Source: Tepidamorphaceae bacterium (GTDB lineage Bacteria; Pseudomonadota; Alphaproteobacteria; Rhizobiales; JAKSCL01). From it: a stretch of DNA of 64,000 nucleotides. Positions 37,295-46,308 of this stretch are shown here, in pieces; the stretch's first letter is position 1; each line of letters begins with the position of its first letter. The notes below the pieces were generated by a model, which saw only the letters and a list, made by a program, of their open reading frames with translations, had not been told where the DNA came from and did not search any database. Position numbers and translations under genes: made by a program. Location of the stretch: positions 50,868 through 114,867 of the forward strand of contig JANQPO010000026.1 in NCBI GenBank assembly GCA_028289445.1, written 5' to 3'.

Positions 37295-39004
37295 CTAGAG
37301 CTTTTCGACCTGGATACTGCCGACCGTGATTCCACCCATGGCCGCGGCGTCGTAGCTGCCGACCACGGCACCGGCGGCCGGGAAAATCTCAAGCCGCGGC
37401 TTGGAGAACAAGATATTGCCCTCCAGCGGCGCAATGAGCGTCAAGCGCCAGGCATCACCGTCATCGATCACCGAGATGTCCTCGTCCTTCGCCCGCCCGC
37501 CGGCCTTCGCCTCGCCCGTTGAAAGGTCGATCATCGCGTCCATCGTATAGGCACGCCTGGAAAACGGCGCCGTGACACGCACGGCGGCAAAGTGCGGCAG
37601 ACGCTTGTCGCTCTTCATCAGCCGGACGGTGACGCGAAAGCCTTCCGGTGCCGCGGCATCGTTCAAGGGTGCAGCCAGCGTTCCGAACCGATTCATCGCC
37701 GTATCACTGATCGAGAATGCGGGCGACGAAGCGTCATATACGGCTTCGACCTCGACATCCCGCGCGACCCAACCTTCCCCGTCGAGCGCCTTGGCATCGG
37801 GAATGAGCCGAATGGGCTCCGGCGCAGCGAAGACGGGATCGGCCGGACGCGGGTTGAGCGCGAAGTAAGCACCAACGCCAAGTACGAGCAGGGCCAACAC
37901 GCCAGCCATTGCCAGATTCGGCTCAAACACACGGGGCAGTGCGGGGAGGCGCCATGTGAAATCGGGTCGCGGCAAATGGGTCAGTTGCGGTAGGCGCGGC
38001 CGATAGGCGCTCAGCGACGCAACAATCGATGTCCACACCCGACCGATGCTGCGACCAATACGACGCAACTCCGCGAGCGCTTGCATCCGGCGGGACGGAA
38101 CGTCGTGGCTGGGCTCTTGGACGAGATTGCCGACGTCGCGCGCCAGGGCCTCACCAGGCTCCGACATAGCAAATTCGTCGTCTGGATCGACTTCTTCGCG
38201 GTTCGTGGCTGCCGCGCCAGAGCGGGAACCCGTCTCCGCCTCCGCTTGCGTGCCTGGCTCACGGAAGCCTGCAGCGATGTCAGCGGCTACTCGATCGAGC
38301 CGATCATACGCTGCGTCGACCGCCGCCTGCGTGTCGGCATCCGCGCTCGCGTCGCCCGAGCGCCCCAGCGTTGGAAGTTTATAGGGACTGAGAATGCGCG
38401 CACCCGGCTCGGATCGCTGGCTCGGCGAAAGTCCCGAGCCATTGGCGCTATCCTTCGACGTCTCCGGTTCGGTGCTCTCCGAATCGCGCAGCGGTGCTTT
38501 CAGCTTCCGCCAAATCGGAAAGACATTCTGCTTGAAGCGCGACACAGCCGAGCGATTTTCGGCCGAGTCCTCCTCATCATCATCCTCGGTCTCGACCGCC
38601 GGCGCGGACATGCGAGGCTCAAGTTTCGATACGGAGGCGGTTGTCTGAGGGGGTGCTGTCTCGGCATCGGGGAGCGCAACGGCCAGCGCCGCGCCGCCTT
38701 GAGACGCACCAACGGTCGCTTGGCTGCGGCCCAAGGGACCGCCGCCACCCATTGCCGCTATCGTCGTGGCGGATGCCGGAAAGGTCGGTAATCCACCAAG
38801 ATCGGATTCGATGATCGCAATCGCGGCATCCATGTCGCGCTGCACATTCTCGACGCTTTCTGAATCGTTCGCCTCTGCGCGATCGATGACGGTGCGGCGC
38901 GCCCGGGCATAGATCGCCGCCCGACCGGCGCTGTCACCTTCAACGCCGGCGCGCTTGATGGTCTCACGCAGGATACTCAGAAAATTTGAACCCGCAGCCG
39001 ACAT
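37295..39004 (-). CDS. Unknown single-span membrane protein, 569 residues
   Basis: No recognisable family. The N-terminal 70 residues are helical, with a repeat-free pattern (FLSILRETIKRAG, IYARARRTVIDRAEA). Residues about 75-300 are low-complexity, acidic and proline/serine-rich and probably disordered, with DDDEEDSAEN in the middle. One membrane span lies at about 364-383. The last 185 residues look like an all-beta extracytoplasmic domain (EVEAVYDASSPAFSI, LMKSDKRLPHFAAVRV, GGITVGSIQVEKL). The topology resembles a cytoplasmic sensor arm linked to a periplasmic binding domain. It probably shares a transcript with the binding protein gene. Confidence 0.75.
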   Translation of the reverse strand: MSAAGSNFLSILRETIKRAGVEGDSAGRAAIYARARRTVIDRAEANDSESVENVQRDMDAAIAIIESDLGGLPTFPASATTIAAMGGGGPLGRSQATVGASQGGAALAVALPDAETAPPQTTASVSKLEPRMSAPAVETEDDDEEDSAENRSAVSRFKQNVFPIWRKLKAPLRDSESTEPETSKDSANGSGLSPSQRSEPGARILSPYKLPTLGRSGDASADADTQAAVDAAYDRLDRVAADIAAGFREPGTQAEAETGSRSGAAATNREEVDPDDEFAMSEPGEALARDVGNLVQEPSHDVPSRRMQALAELRRIGRSIGRVWTSIVASLSAYRPRLPQLTHLPRPDFTWRLPALPRVFEPNLAMAGVLALLVLGVGAYFALNPRPADPVFAAPEPIRLIPDAKALDGEGWVARDVEVEAVYDASSPAFSISDTAMNRFGTLAAPLNDAAAPEGFRVTVRLMKSDKRLPHFAAVRVTAPFSRRAYTMDAMIDLSTGEAKAGGRAKDEDISVIDDGDAWRLTLIAPLEGNILFSKPRLEIFPAAGAVVGSYDAAAMGGITVGSIQVEKL

Positions 39005-39295
39005 GCCAGTTTGCTCATACTAATTCTTGCCGCTGTCATGTCGCTCGGGCTCAGACCGACAGCGTGGTTATACTTAACAGATCACAACCGCTGCGGAAAA
39101 CCGCCTGAGCCAATAATTCCCACACGTTGAGCGCAACCTGCGGGTTTTCCCGCCGACATGACCGCAGCGGCGTCACCCTGGCAAGCAAAAACACAGCAAT
39201 GCGACGAAAATTCGCCCGGCGATGATTCTTTGGTGGCAGGCGCCATAGGGCGGAGCATCGGCTGCATCATGAAGCAGTGCCGTACGATGAGCCGG

Positions 39296-40381
39296 TCAGA
39301 TGACGGGCACCTGTTGCGTGGCGCAGTGGATGCCGCCGCCGCCGGCGTTGATCTGTATTGTGCGCACCGTCACGACGGATCGTCCCGTCGCTTTCTCAAA
39401 GATTGCCTGCGCTGCGCGATCCCGCTCATCATCTCCGAAGTCCGGCATCACGACGCCACCGTTGGCGATGTAGGAATTCACATAGGACGCGGCGAAGTCG
39501 TCGCCGATCGAGCCCACCAGGTCCATGCGCGGACGGTGAACAAGTATGATCTCGATGGCGTTGCCCTTGGCATCTGTCAGACCGTCAAGCTGACGCAGGT
39601 TGGTCTTGAAGTCGCTGTATTCCGGGTCGTCTGGATCATCGATGACTTCGACGGCGAGCTTGCCGGGCGCGAGAAACTTGGCGATGCCGTCGATATGGCC
39701 GTCGGTGACCTCATCGGCGTAAGAACCGTCGACCCAGACGACTTTAGTCGCGCCGAGCCGCGCCTTTAGGTCCTGGGCGATTTCGGCCTCCGACAGACCC
39801 GGATTGCGATTGGGATTGAGGAGACAACTGCGCGTGGTCAGAACCAGACCGGCACCGTCCACCTCGATCGCGCCGCCCTCGCAGACGATGTCGGCGTGCT
39901 CAATCGGCAGATCGAACGCGTCAGAAAAGCGGTCGGCCAGATCGAGATCGGCTTCATAGAACCCGTCGAACTTGTCGCCCCAGGCGTTAAAGTTCCAACC
40001 AATGCCCAGAAGCGCGCCGTTATCGTTCACGAACGTCGGGAGCGTATCGCGGGTCCAAAGATCGTAGTGATCGAGCGCGACGATCTCGACATCGGGTCCA
40101 CACTTGCGTGCGGCATCCTCCTCTTCACCCCGATTGACGAGCATGACAACAGGCTCAAAGCGGGCGATGGCCTGAGCGATCTTCGCCTGCTCGTGGCGCA
40201 TGGCCTTGATTTCGCCTTTGGAGAAGATGTCATACGCGGCCGTCCAGGACATCACGCAGTAGGCGTGAGGCGCCCATTCCGCCGGCATGAACCGGGTGGC
40301 TTCAGCGCGAGCCGGTCGCGTGCCGCGCGCGGCCATCAGCCCGGCCAATCCCGCCAGAACACCACGCCGCGACAGCCGCAT
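39296..40381 (-). CDS. Agmatine deiminase / peptidyl-arginine deiminase family, Tat-type signal
   Basis: About 361 residues. The catalytic cysteine is C353 in GGGGIHCATQQ; LWTRDTLPTF, EGGAIEVDG and DGHIDGIAKF provide the other active-site residues of the guanidino-modifying fold. The N terminus MRLSRRGVLAGLAGLMAARG is a twin-arginine signal, unusual for the cytoplasmic agmatine pathway and pointing to periplasmic action. ATG at 40379-40381 overlaps the stop of the flavoprotein gene (TGATG). It converts agmatine or a related guanidine compound to the carbamoyl product; the actual substrate is uncertain. Confidence 0.9.
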   Translation of the reverse strand: MRLSRRGVLAGLAGLMAARGTRPARAEATRFMPAEWAPHAYCVMSWTAAYDIFSKGEIKAMRHEQAKIAQAIARFEPVVMLVNRGEEEDAARKCGPDVEIVALDHYDLWTRDTLPTFVNDNGALLGIGWNFNAWGDKFDGFYEADLDLADRFSDAFDLPIEHADIVCEGGAIEVDGAGLVLTTRSCLLNPNRNPGLSEAEIAQDLKARLGATKVVWVDGSYADEVTDGHIDGIAKFLAPGKLAVEVIDDPDDPEYSDFKTNLRQLDGLTDAKGNAIEIILVHRPRMDLVGSIGDDFAASYVNSYIANGGVVMPDFGDDERDRAAQAIFEKATGRSVVTVRTIQINAGGGGIHCATQQVPVI

Positions 40382-41835
40382 CACACCCAAGGACAGTTAG
40401 AGTTTCTGTCGCCGAAAGTCGCGCCGGTGCGAAAGCGATCCAGATTGAACGGCACGAGTTCTTCGCGTTTTTTGCCGGACAACAGCGTCTCAGCCGTCAA
40501 CTTGCCGACGCCGATCATCTTGAAGCCGTGATTGGAGTCGGCATTCATCCAGACATTGTCGCCGACCCAATCGAAGATCGGCACGTTGTCCGGCGTGAAC
40601 GCACCGATGCCGCCGTTGCGGCGGTCCTTGAAATACGGCCGGATGCCTTCGAAACGTCCGAAGAGCTGGCCGGCCGTGGCGCAGTAGTAGTCGGCGAACC
40701 AGTTGTCGGCCTGGTAGGCATCGTTCAGATGTCCGTAGGGTTCGAGTGCCGCCTTCGATCCCATTTTGACCGGGATCGTGCCGCCCTGGAGCCCCGGCGC
40801 GCCGACTCGCTCGGCGGCGTAGCGGGTGTACCAATAGACATGATCCTTGATCTCCGCGCCGTCGTCGCCGTTGACTGGCGTGTTCATCAGTTCGACGTGG
40901 AGCACGGGAGAGTCCTTGCCATCGGCCGTGCGGAAGTCGACACCCTCCGGCAGATAGACCTCGCCTTCCAGAAGGCGCCAATAGGTCCAGACATCGGTGT
41001 CCTTCTCCTGGTGGCCGTCGGGATAGGTGACATCCATCGTGTCGCCATGGCCAAGCCAGGCCCAATGATCCGGCATCCAGGCGCCGGCGCAAACGATGAC
41101 CGCCTCGTCGACGGCGACCGTCCCCTCATCCGTCACCACGTTGACGACCTTGCCGCCGGTGCGGTCATAGCCGATGACCGCCGGCCCATAGGCACGGGTG
41201 ACGCCCCACTGCCGGCATTTCTGATCGAGTCCCCATACCGCCATATGGGTTCCCGCATAACCGGACGGCTTCTCGTGCAAAACGACGTCGCAGTTGTCGG
41301 TCTTGAAGTCCGGCCAGATCGCCGTCAGGAAGGCTTTCGCGTCCTTGCCCAGAAACAGATCGGAGGGATAACCCTGATCGTTCTGGCTCTTGTGCAGGTG
41401 GATATAGTCCTCTTCCTGGTTGGCCTCACCAACCGAGACATAGCCGACCTGCTGGAAGCCGAAATTGACGGGGTCGGATTCCCACACGGCAACGCTCTCG
41501 CGCAGGATCGCGTGCAGCGGCCCGGTCATATAGAGGTTGCGGATGCAGCCGCAGGCGAGCCCGGTCGCGCCGGCGCCGGGGCCCTGCTTATCGATCAAGA
41601 CGACATCGGACCCAGACCCCTTGCCCGACTGCTCCAGCATCATCGCCAGGTGCCAGGCCGTCGACAGGCCATGCACGCCGGCGCCGACCACCACGAAGCG
41701 CGCTTTCTTAGGCAGCGGGGCGACATCGAACAGCGGAATGACCGCCGGATTTGCGCTGTCTCCAGCGGACGGTAGCGGACGGTTCTGGAACGGATACCAC
41801 TGATTGTGATCGGTCGGGTTGGGGGCGGTCATCAT
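40381..41835 (-). CDS. FAD-dependent oxidoreductase (DAO family)
   Basis: A 484-residue flavoprotein. The dinucleotide loop VVVGAGVHGLSTAWHL gives GxGxxG at residues 51-56; GPGAGATGLACGCIRN is the DAO-family second motif, and MNADSNHGFKMIGVGKL near the C terminus closes the flavin site. Relatives oxidise N-methylated amino acids, D-amino acids or polyamine-related substrates. There is no signal peptide, although the next gene is exported. It sits between the deiminase and the iron-dependent alcohol dehydrogenase, all on the minus strand. In this island it could oxidise a demethylation product such as dimethylglycine or sarcosine; that is inference. Confidence 0.85.
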   Translation of the reverse strand: MMTAPNPTDHNQWYPFQNRPLPSAGDSANPAVIPLFDVAPLPKKARFVVVGAGVHGLSTAWHLAMMLEQSGKGSGSDVVLIDKQGPGAGATGLACGCIRNLYMTGPLHAILRESVAVWESDPVNFGFQQVGYVSVGEANQEEDYIHLHKSQNDQGYPSDLFLGKDAKAFLTAIWPDFKTDNCDVVLHEKPSGYAGTHMAVWGLDQKCRQWGVTRAYGPAVIGYDRTGGKVVNVVTDEGTVAVDEAVIVCAGAWMPDHWAWLGHGDTMDVTYPDGHQEKDTDVWTYWRLLEGEVYLPEGVDFRTADGKDSPVLHVELMNTPVNGDDGAEIKDHVYWYTRYAAERVGAPGLQGGTIPVKMGSKAALEPYGHLNDAYQADNWFADYYCATAGQLFGRFEGIRPYFKDRRNGGIGAFTPDNVPIFDWVGDNVWMNADSNHGFKMIGVGKLTAETLLSGKKREELVPFNLDRFRTGATFGDRNSNCPWV

Positions 41836-41846
41836 CGTCCTTTCGG

Positions 41847-43001
41847 TCAGGCGAAAGCCGGTGTGGTGGCAACGATCCGCTCGGCGATTAGCCCGAGCGT
41901 CTCCCGGTCGAGTTCGCCGACGGTCACGTCGAGCATAGCGATATTGGCGGGCGCCCGCGTGGCGTTGACAAGACCTTCGGGCGTCACGTTGATGGCGTCG
42001 GCCGGTAGGGAGAGATCGAGACCGATCTCAGCCATCAGCTCGCCGAAAGCAGGCGCAAACGCGCGATGATCCGGGCCGGCGCCCATCGCCTCGGCCACTT
42101 GCGAAAAGGCGGCTGGATTGGCGGCAGCGACCCGATCGCCGCCCGCCGCCATGGCGATTGAGACGGCGCGGCCGTGGTGGACCTGTGCCATCGAACCCAG
42201 GGCATGGCCGAAACAATGGGCCAGCGCGCAGCCCGTCTGGTTGATCGCGCAGCCGGCAAGATAAGAGGCCCAAAGGACGTCGCCTCTGGCGGAGACGTCC
42301 TCAGGCTCGGCAACCGCGCGGGGAAGCGAACGCTTCAGAATTCTGATGGCCTCCAGACTGAAGAGCTGGCTGCCCACGGAGGTATGCATGTTTGTCGACG
42401 ACTCAATGGCATGGACCAGAGCGTCGGCACCGGTCGCGGCGGTCAAATGGGGTGGCAGGCTCACGGTCAATGCCGGATCGAGGATCGCCGCATCACAGTC
42501 CAGCGGATCGCCCCAGAACCAGTATTTGACGTGATCGGATCCAGTGACGATCGCGGTGCGCGTCGCTTCCGATCCCGTGCCCGCAGTCGTTGGAATGGCA
42601 ATCAGGCCGATCTGCCGTTTGGGCAGCGGCGTTTCCGAAAGTCGGTAGGCAGAAACCGGCTCTGAGGCCTTCGCCAGGACCGCGATCGCCTTCGCCGCAT
42701 CGAGCGCAGATCCGCCACCCAACGCCACCACCGTTTGCGCATGTGCCGCGTTGAGCGCGGCGATACCAGCCTCGACCTGCTCCTCGGTCGGATCGCTCTT
42801 GATCGTGTCGAACACGGAAACGGTCCTGGGCGCCAGGCCCGATACGATGCGGTCGACCACCCCAAGCGCTGTCATCGCCGGGTCGGCGACGAGCAGGATG
42901 GGACCGTTGGACCCCGACAACATGTCTTTCACACGATCAACGGTGCCGACACCGAACATGGTCGCTGGCTGCGGCGCCAGACTAAACTCCGCTGTATCCA
43001 T
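41847..43001 (-). CDS. Iron-containing alcohol dehydrogenase
   Basis: About 384 residues, group III metal-dependent alcohol dehydrogenase. GGGSALDAAKAIAVL binds NAD, PTTAGTGSEAT is conserved and the metal ligands lie in DALVHAIES and HCFGHALGSM. ATG at 42999-43001 is preferred; the frame opens 33 codons earlier without homology. Relatives include maleylacetate reductase, lactaldehyde and 4-hydroxybutyrate dehydrogenases and DddB of DMSP catabolism. Lying beside a DddP-like gene, it could handle 3-hydroxypropionate, but this is inference. Confidence 0.9.
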   Translation of the reverse strand: MDTAEFSLAPQPATMFGVGTVDRVKDMLSGSNGPILLVADPAMTALGVVDRIVSGLAPRTVSVFDTIKSDPTEEQVEAGIAALNAAHAQTVVALGGGSALDAAKAIAVLAKASEPVSAYRLSETPLPKRQIGLIAIPTTAGTGSEATRTAIVTGSDHVKYWFWGDPLDCDAAILDPALTVSLPPHLTAATGADALVHAIESSTNMHTSVGSQLFSLEAIRILKRSLPRAVAEPEDVSARGDVLWASYLAGCAINQTGCALAHCFGHALGSMAQVHHGRAVSIAMAAGGDRVAAANPAAFSQVAEAMGAGPDHRAFAPAFGELMAEIGLDLSLPADAINVTPEGLVNATRAPANIAMLDVTVGELDRETLGLIAERIVATTPAFA

Positions 43002-43381
43002 TCTCAGCTTCCCGCATCGCGTTGCATTGGCCCACGTATCTCGCACCCGGACATTCGGTTCGGTTCCGCAGTCTTCGGCGTTTTCTCGCCCAGATACCAC
43101 AGAATTCCGCAGTCATCGCTTGAATCCTTCACCGGCGGCTGAACGACCTCACACTCGTCGAATATCGCGCGCCTTATGCGCGCGGCAGCGAGGCGATTTT
43201 GCTCCTCAGCGACATCGTGAGCCGGTTCATGCGGTCTGCGGCACGACGACGATGGGATTTCGTCGTACTCGGACAAGCAAAATGTCGGAAACGTGACAAT
43301 AACGGTCGATCTGGCGCCACTTAGCGGCTGCAATCGGTCCACGATATATCGGGCAACGACGCGAACAGGAATGGGCGGCCG
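43002..43381. other. Divergent intergenic region at the head of the methyltransferase island
   Basis: 380 bases between the alcohol dehydrogenase (minus) and the first MttB-like gene (plus). A 7-base inverted repeat (ACGACGA 43246-43252, TCGTCGT 43260-43266) lies about 120 bases before the methyltransferase ATG. The long minus-strand open frame through the region runs antisense into the methyltransferase gene and has no domain. No strong sigma-70 promoter is evident. Confidence 0.5.
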
Positions 43382-44947
43382 ATGAACGCGCAAGATCCGA
43401 CACAGGCTCGTCGAGGCCGGCGCGGCGGCGGCCGGGCCGGCAATTTGCGCGGGCAAAGCCGCGGAATTTCCCAATCTCCTTGGACCATACCGGTGAACAG
43501 CGATCGCCCGACGGAACCGCTGGACGCCGAGTCTGTCGAAGCGATCCACAATGGCGCGATGCGCATCCTGGAGGAAACCGGCGTCGATTTCCTCAACGAG
43601 GAGGCCAAATCGATCCTCAAGACAGCGGGATGCGATGTCGATCCATCGTCGGACCGTGTGCGCATGGACCGTGCGTTCGTGATGGGGCAGGTCAAGAAGG
43701 CGCCGTCTGAATTCACCATCGTGCCGCGCAATCCAGACCGCGCGGTAACGATCGGCGGCGATCACATGGTCTTCGTCAACGTCTCAAGCCCGCCGAATTC
43801 CATGACGCTCGACGACGGTCGACAAGTGGGCAATCAGAAGTCGTTTCGCGATCTCATCAAGCTGTCGCAATACTTCAACTGCATCCATCTGATCGGCGGG
43901 TATCCGGTCGAACCTGTCGATCTTCACGCCTCGACCCGCCACCTCGACTGCCTGTTCGACAAGCTGACCCTGACCGACAAGGTCTGTCACGCCTATTCGC
44001 TCGGCAAGGAGCGCGTCGAGGATGTCATGGAAATGGTGCGCATCGCCGGCGGCCTGAGCCATGACGAGTTCGATGCCGCTCCGCGCATGTACACCAACAT
44101 CAATTCATCGTCTCCGCTGAAACACGACTACCCCATGCTGGACGGTGCCATGCGATTGGCGCGCAGGGGCCAATCGGTAATGGTGACGCCGTTCACACTG
44201 TCAGGGGCTATGGCCCCGGTGACGATTGCCGGCGCCGTGGCGCAATCGATCGCGGAAGGGCTGGCGGCGATTGCACTCTTGCAGGTCATCAAGCCGGGCT
44301 TGCCGGTTGCCTATGGCTCGTTCACCTCCAATGTCGACATGAAGTCGGGCGCGCCGGCCTTCGGGACGCCGGAATATATGCGCGCCACGCAGATGTCCGG
44401 TCAGATGGCGCGCCATTACGGCCTGCCGTTGCGCGCCTCCAATGCCTGCGCGTCGAATGCGCCGGATGCCCAGGCGGCCTGGGAGAGCGCCTTCTCGCTG
44501 TGGGCCTGTGTGTCTTCAAAGGTCAACGTCGTCTACCACGCGGCCGGCTGGCTGGAGGGCGGCTTGATCGCGTCCTATGAGAAGTTCGTGCTCGACTGCG
44601 AAACCCTTCAGCAAATGACCCACTACATGCGGCCGGCCACGGTCACTGAGGACGATATCGCCGTCGACGCGATCAAGGAGGTCGGTCCGCACGGGCACTT
44701 CTTTGGCTGCAATCACACGCAAGAGCGCTACGAGACGGCCTTTTACAGTCCCTTCGTGTCCGACTGGCGCAATTTCGAGGCCTGGACCGAGGCTGGCGCG
44801 CCGCAAGCGCACGAACGGGCCAATCGCATCTGGAAAGATATCCTCGCCAATTTCGAGCCGCCGCCGCTGGACGAGGCGATCCGCGATGAGCTTGCGGATT
44901 TCGTCGCGCGCAGAAAGACCGAAGGCGGCGCTCCGACGGATTTCTGA
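43382..44947 (+). CDS. MttB-superfamily corrinoid methyltransferase (non-pyrrolysine), copy 1
   Basis: A 521-residue TIM-barrel methyltransferase. HNGAMRILEETGVDFLNEEA and SGAMAPVTIAGAVAQSIAEG are clear MttB-superfamily segments; GLPLRASNACASNAPDAQAA and GWLEGGLIASYEKFV follow. The frame has no in-frame UAG, so this is not a pyrrolysine trimethylamine methyltransferase. Characterised non-pyrrolysine relatives demethylate glycine betaine (MtgB), proline betaine (MtpB) or carnitine (MtcB). The N terminus (residues 10-30) is RRGRRGGGRAGNLRG-like, a basic tail shared with other enzymes of the island. The cognate corrinoid protein is encoded about 8 kb downstream. Confidence 0.92.
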   Translation: MNAQDPTQARRGRRGGGRAGNLRGQSRGISQSPWTIPVNSDRPTEPLDAESVEAIHNGAMRILEETGVDFLNEEAKSILKTAGCDVDPSSDRVRMDRAFVMGQVKKAPSEFTIVPRNPDRAVTIGGDHMVFVNVSSPPNSMTLDDGRQVGNQKSFRDLIKLSQYFNCIHLIGGYPVEPVDLHASTRHLDCLFDKLTLTDKVCHAYSLGKERVEDVMEMVRIAGGLSHDEFDAAPRMYTNINSSSPLKHDYPMLDGAMRLARRGQSVMVTPFTLSGAMAPVTIAGAVAQSIAEGLAAIALLQVIKPGLPVAYGSFTSNVDMKSGAPAFGTPEYMRATQMSGQMARHYGLPLRASNACASNAPDAQAAWESAFSLWACVSSKVNVVYHAAGWLEGGLIASYEKFVLDCETLQQMTHYMRPATVTEDDIAVDAIKEVGPHGHFFGCNHTQERYETAFYSPFVSDWRNFEAWTEAGAPQAHERANRIWKDILANFEPPPLDEAIRDELADFVARRKTEGGAPTDF

Positions 44948-44976
44948 AAACAAAGAACACTCTGGGTGGAGACGCG

Positions 44977-46308
44977 ATGACCGCCGACATCAATCTCAGT
45001 CACGAGCCAAAGATCGATCCAGCGCGTCGACCGATCCATGATCGGGACGGCGCCGTGGCTGTCACCGATCCTGGCAACCCGGCGCTGGCGGAATGGGCCG
45101 AGGCCGGCCTTGAGGCACCCGACATGGATGTCGTGCGCCATTATCGGCTCGGCCGCATTCGCGAGCAGCTCAAGGCGCGCGATGTTGCCGGCTGCCTGCT
45201 CTACGATCCGCTCAACATCCGCTACGCCACCGATACGTCCAACATGCAGGTGTGGTGCATGCACAACGCCGTGCGGTACTGCTTCGTTGCGACGGAGGGG
45301 CCGGTGGTCCTCTTCGATTTTCATGGCTGCACGCATCTGTCATCGGATTTCGACACGGTCGATGAGACCCGGCTCGCCACGAGCTGGTTCTATTTCGGTG
45401 CCGGACCCGAGGAGCGCGAACGGGTCAAGCTTTGGGCCGCCGAACTGGCCGATCTCGTGCGCGCCCATGGCGGTGGTAATCGCCGGCTTTTGATCGATAA
45501 ATGCGACCAGCTTGGCATTGAAGCGCTGGAGGCCGAGGGGATCGTGTGCGAATCGAGCCAGTCGTTCACCGAGCTTGCCCGCGCCATCAAGCATCCAGAG
45601 GAAGTCAAGGCGATGCGCCGGGCCGTTTACACATCCGAGGTTGGGATGTGGGAGATGTGGCGGGCGCTGGAGCCGGGCCTGACGGAAAATCAGCTCTGGT
45701 CGATCCTGCATAAGGAAAACATCGCCCGTGGCGGCGAATGGATCGAAACCCGCTTGCTGGCGTCCGGTCCGCGAACCAATCCGTGGTTTCAGGAATGCTC
45801 CGACCGGGTGATCGAGGCCGGTGACATCGTTGGGTTCGATACCGATTTGGTCGGCCCCTATGGCTATTGCGCCGACATCTCCCGCACCTGGGTGGCACCG
45901 GGCGGGCGCGGGCCGTCGAACGAACAGCTCTCGCTTATGGCCATGGCGGAAGACCAGATCGCCTTCAATGTAGACGTGTTCCGGCCGGGCATGACATTTT
46001 GGGAGTTTCGCGATGCGGGCTACAAGCTTCCGGACGAGTATTTCCCGAACCGCTACTCCTGCATGATCCATGGCGTCGGCCTTTGCGACGAGTATCCTTC
46101 CGTCGCCTATCCCGGCGACAAAAAGAAGGGCGGCTATGACGGCGTCTTCGAGCCCGGCATGTGCATCTGTTTCGAAAGCTATATCGGCCGCGAGGGCGGT
46201 CACGAGGGCGTCAAGCTGGAGCGCCAGGCGGTCGTCACCGAGACGGGTGTCGAACTCCTCGACACGTTTCCGGTCACATTGACACCGGACCGATGGGAAC
46301 CTTCATGA
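44977..46308 (+). CDS. dddP: M24-family DddP-like DMSP lyase candidate
   Basis: A 443-residue pita-bread (creatinase-fold) protein. From the N terminus it follows the DddP wording: KIDPAR, EWAEAGL, DPLNIRYATDTSNMQ, NIARGGEWIETR, SGPRTNPWFQEC, FDTDLVG and HGVGLCDE. The metal ligands D288, D290, D300, H365, E400 and E415 and the putative catalytic base D371 all fall where I recall them in Ruegeria DddP (D295, D297, D307, H371, E406, E421 and D377), with a constant shift of six or seven. DddP cleaves dimethylsulfoniopropionate to dimethyl sulfide and acrylate. A non-lyase paralogue acting on another betaine cannot be excluded. It lies 29 bases after the methyltransferase gene, and its stop overlaps the next start. 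Confidence 0.8.
   Translation: MTADINLSHEPKIDPARRPIHDRDGAVAVTDPGNPALAEWAEAGLEAPDMDVVRHYRLGRIREQLKARDVAGCLLYDPLNIRYATDTSNMQVWCMHNAVRYCFVATEGPVVLFDFHGCTHLSSDFDTVDETRLATSWFYFGAGPEERERVKLWAAELADLVRAHGGGNRRLLIDKCDQLGIEALEAEGIVCESSQSFTELARAIKHPEEVKAMRRAVYTSEVGMWEMWRALEPGLTENQLWSILHKENIARGGEWIETRLLASGPRTNPWFQECSDRVIEAGDIVGFDTDLVGPYGYCADISRTWVAPGGRGPSNEQLSLMAMAEDQIAFNVDVFRPGMTFWEFRDAGYKLPDEYFPNRYSCMIHGVGLCDEYPSVAYPGDKKKGGYDGVFEPGMCICFESYIGREGGHEGVKLERQAVVTETGVELLDTFPVTLTPDRWEPS

Noticed and set aside
43004..43765. Long minus-strand open frame across the head of the first MttB gene
   Set aside because: It is antisense to the well-supported methyltransferase gene, has no domain and reflects GC-rich codon bias.
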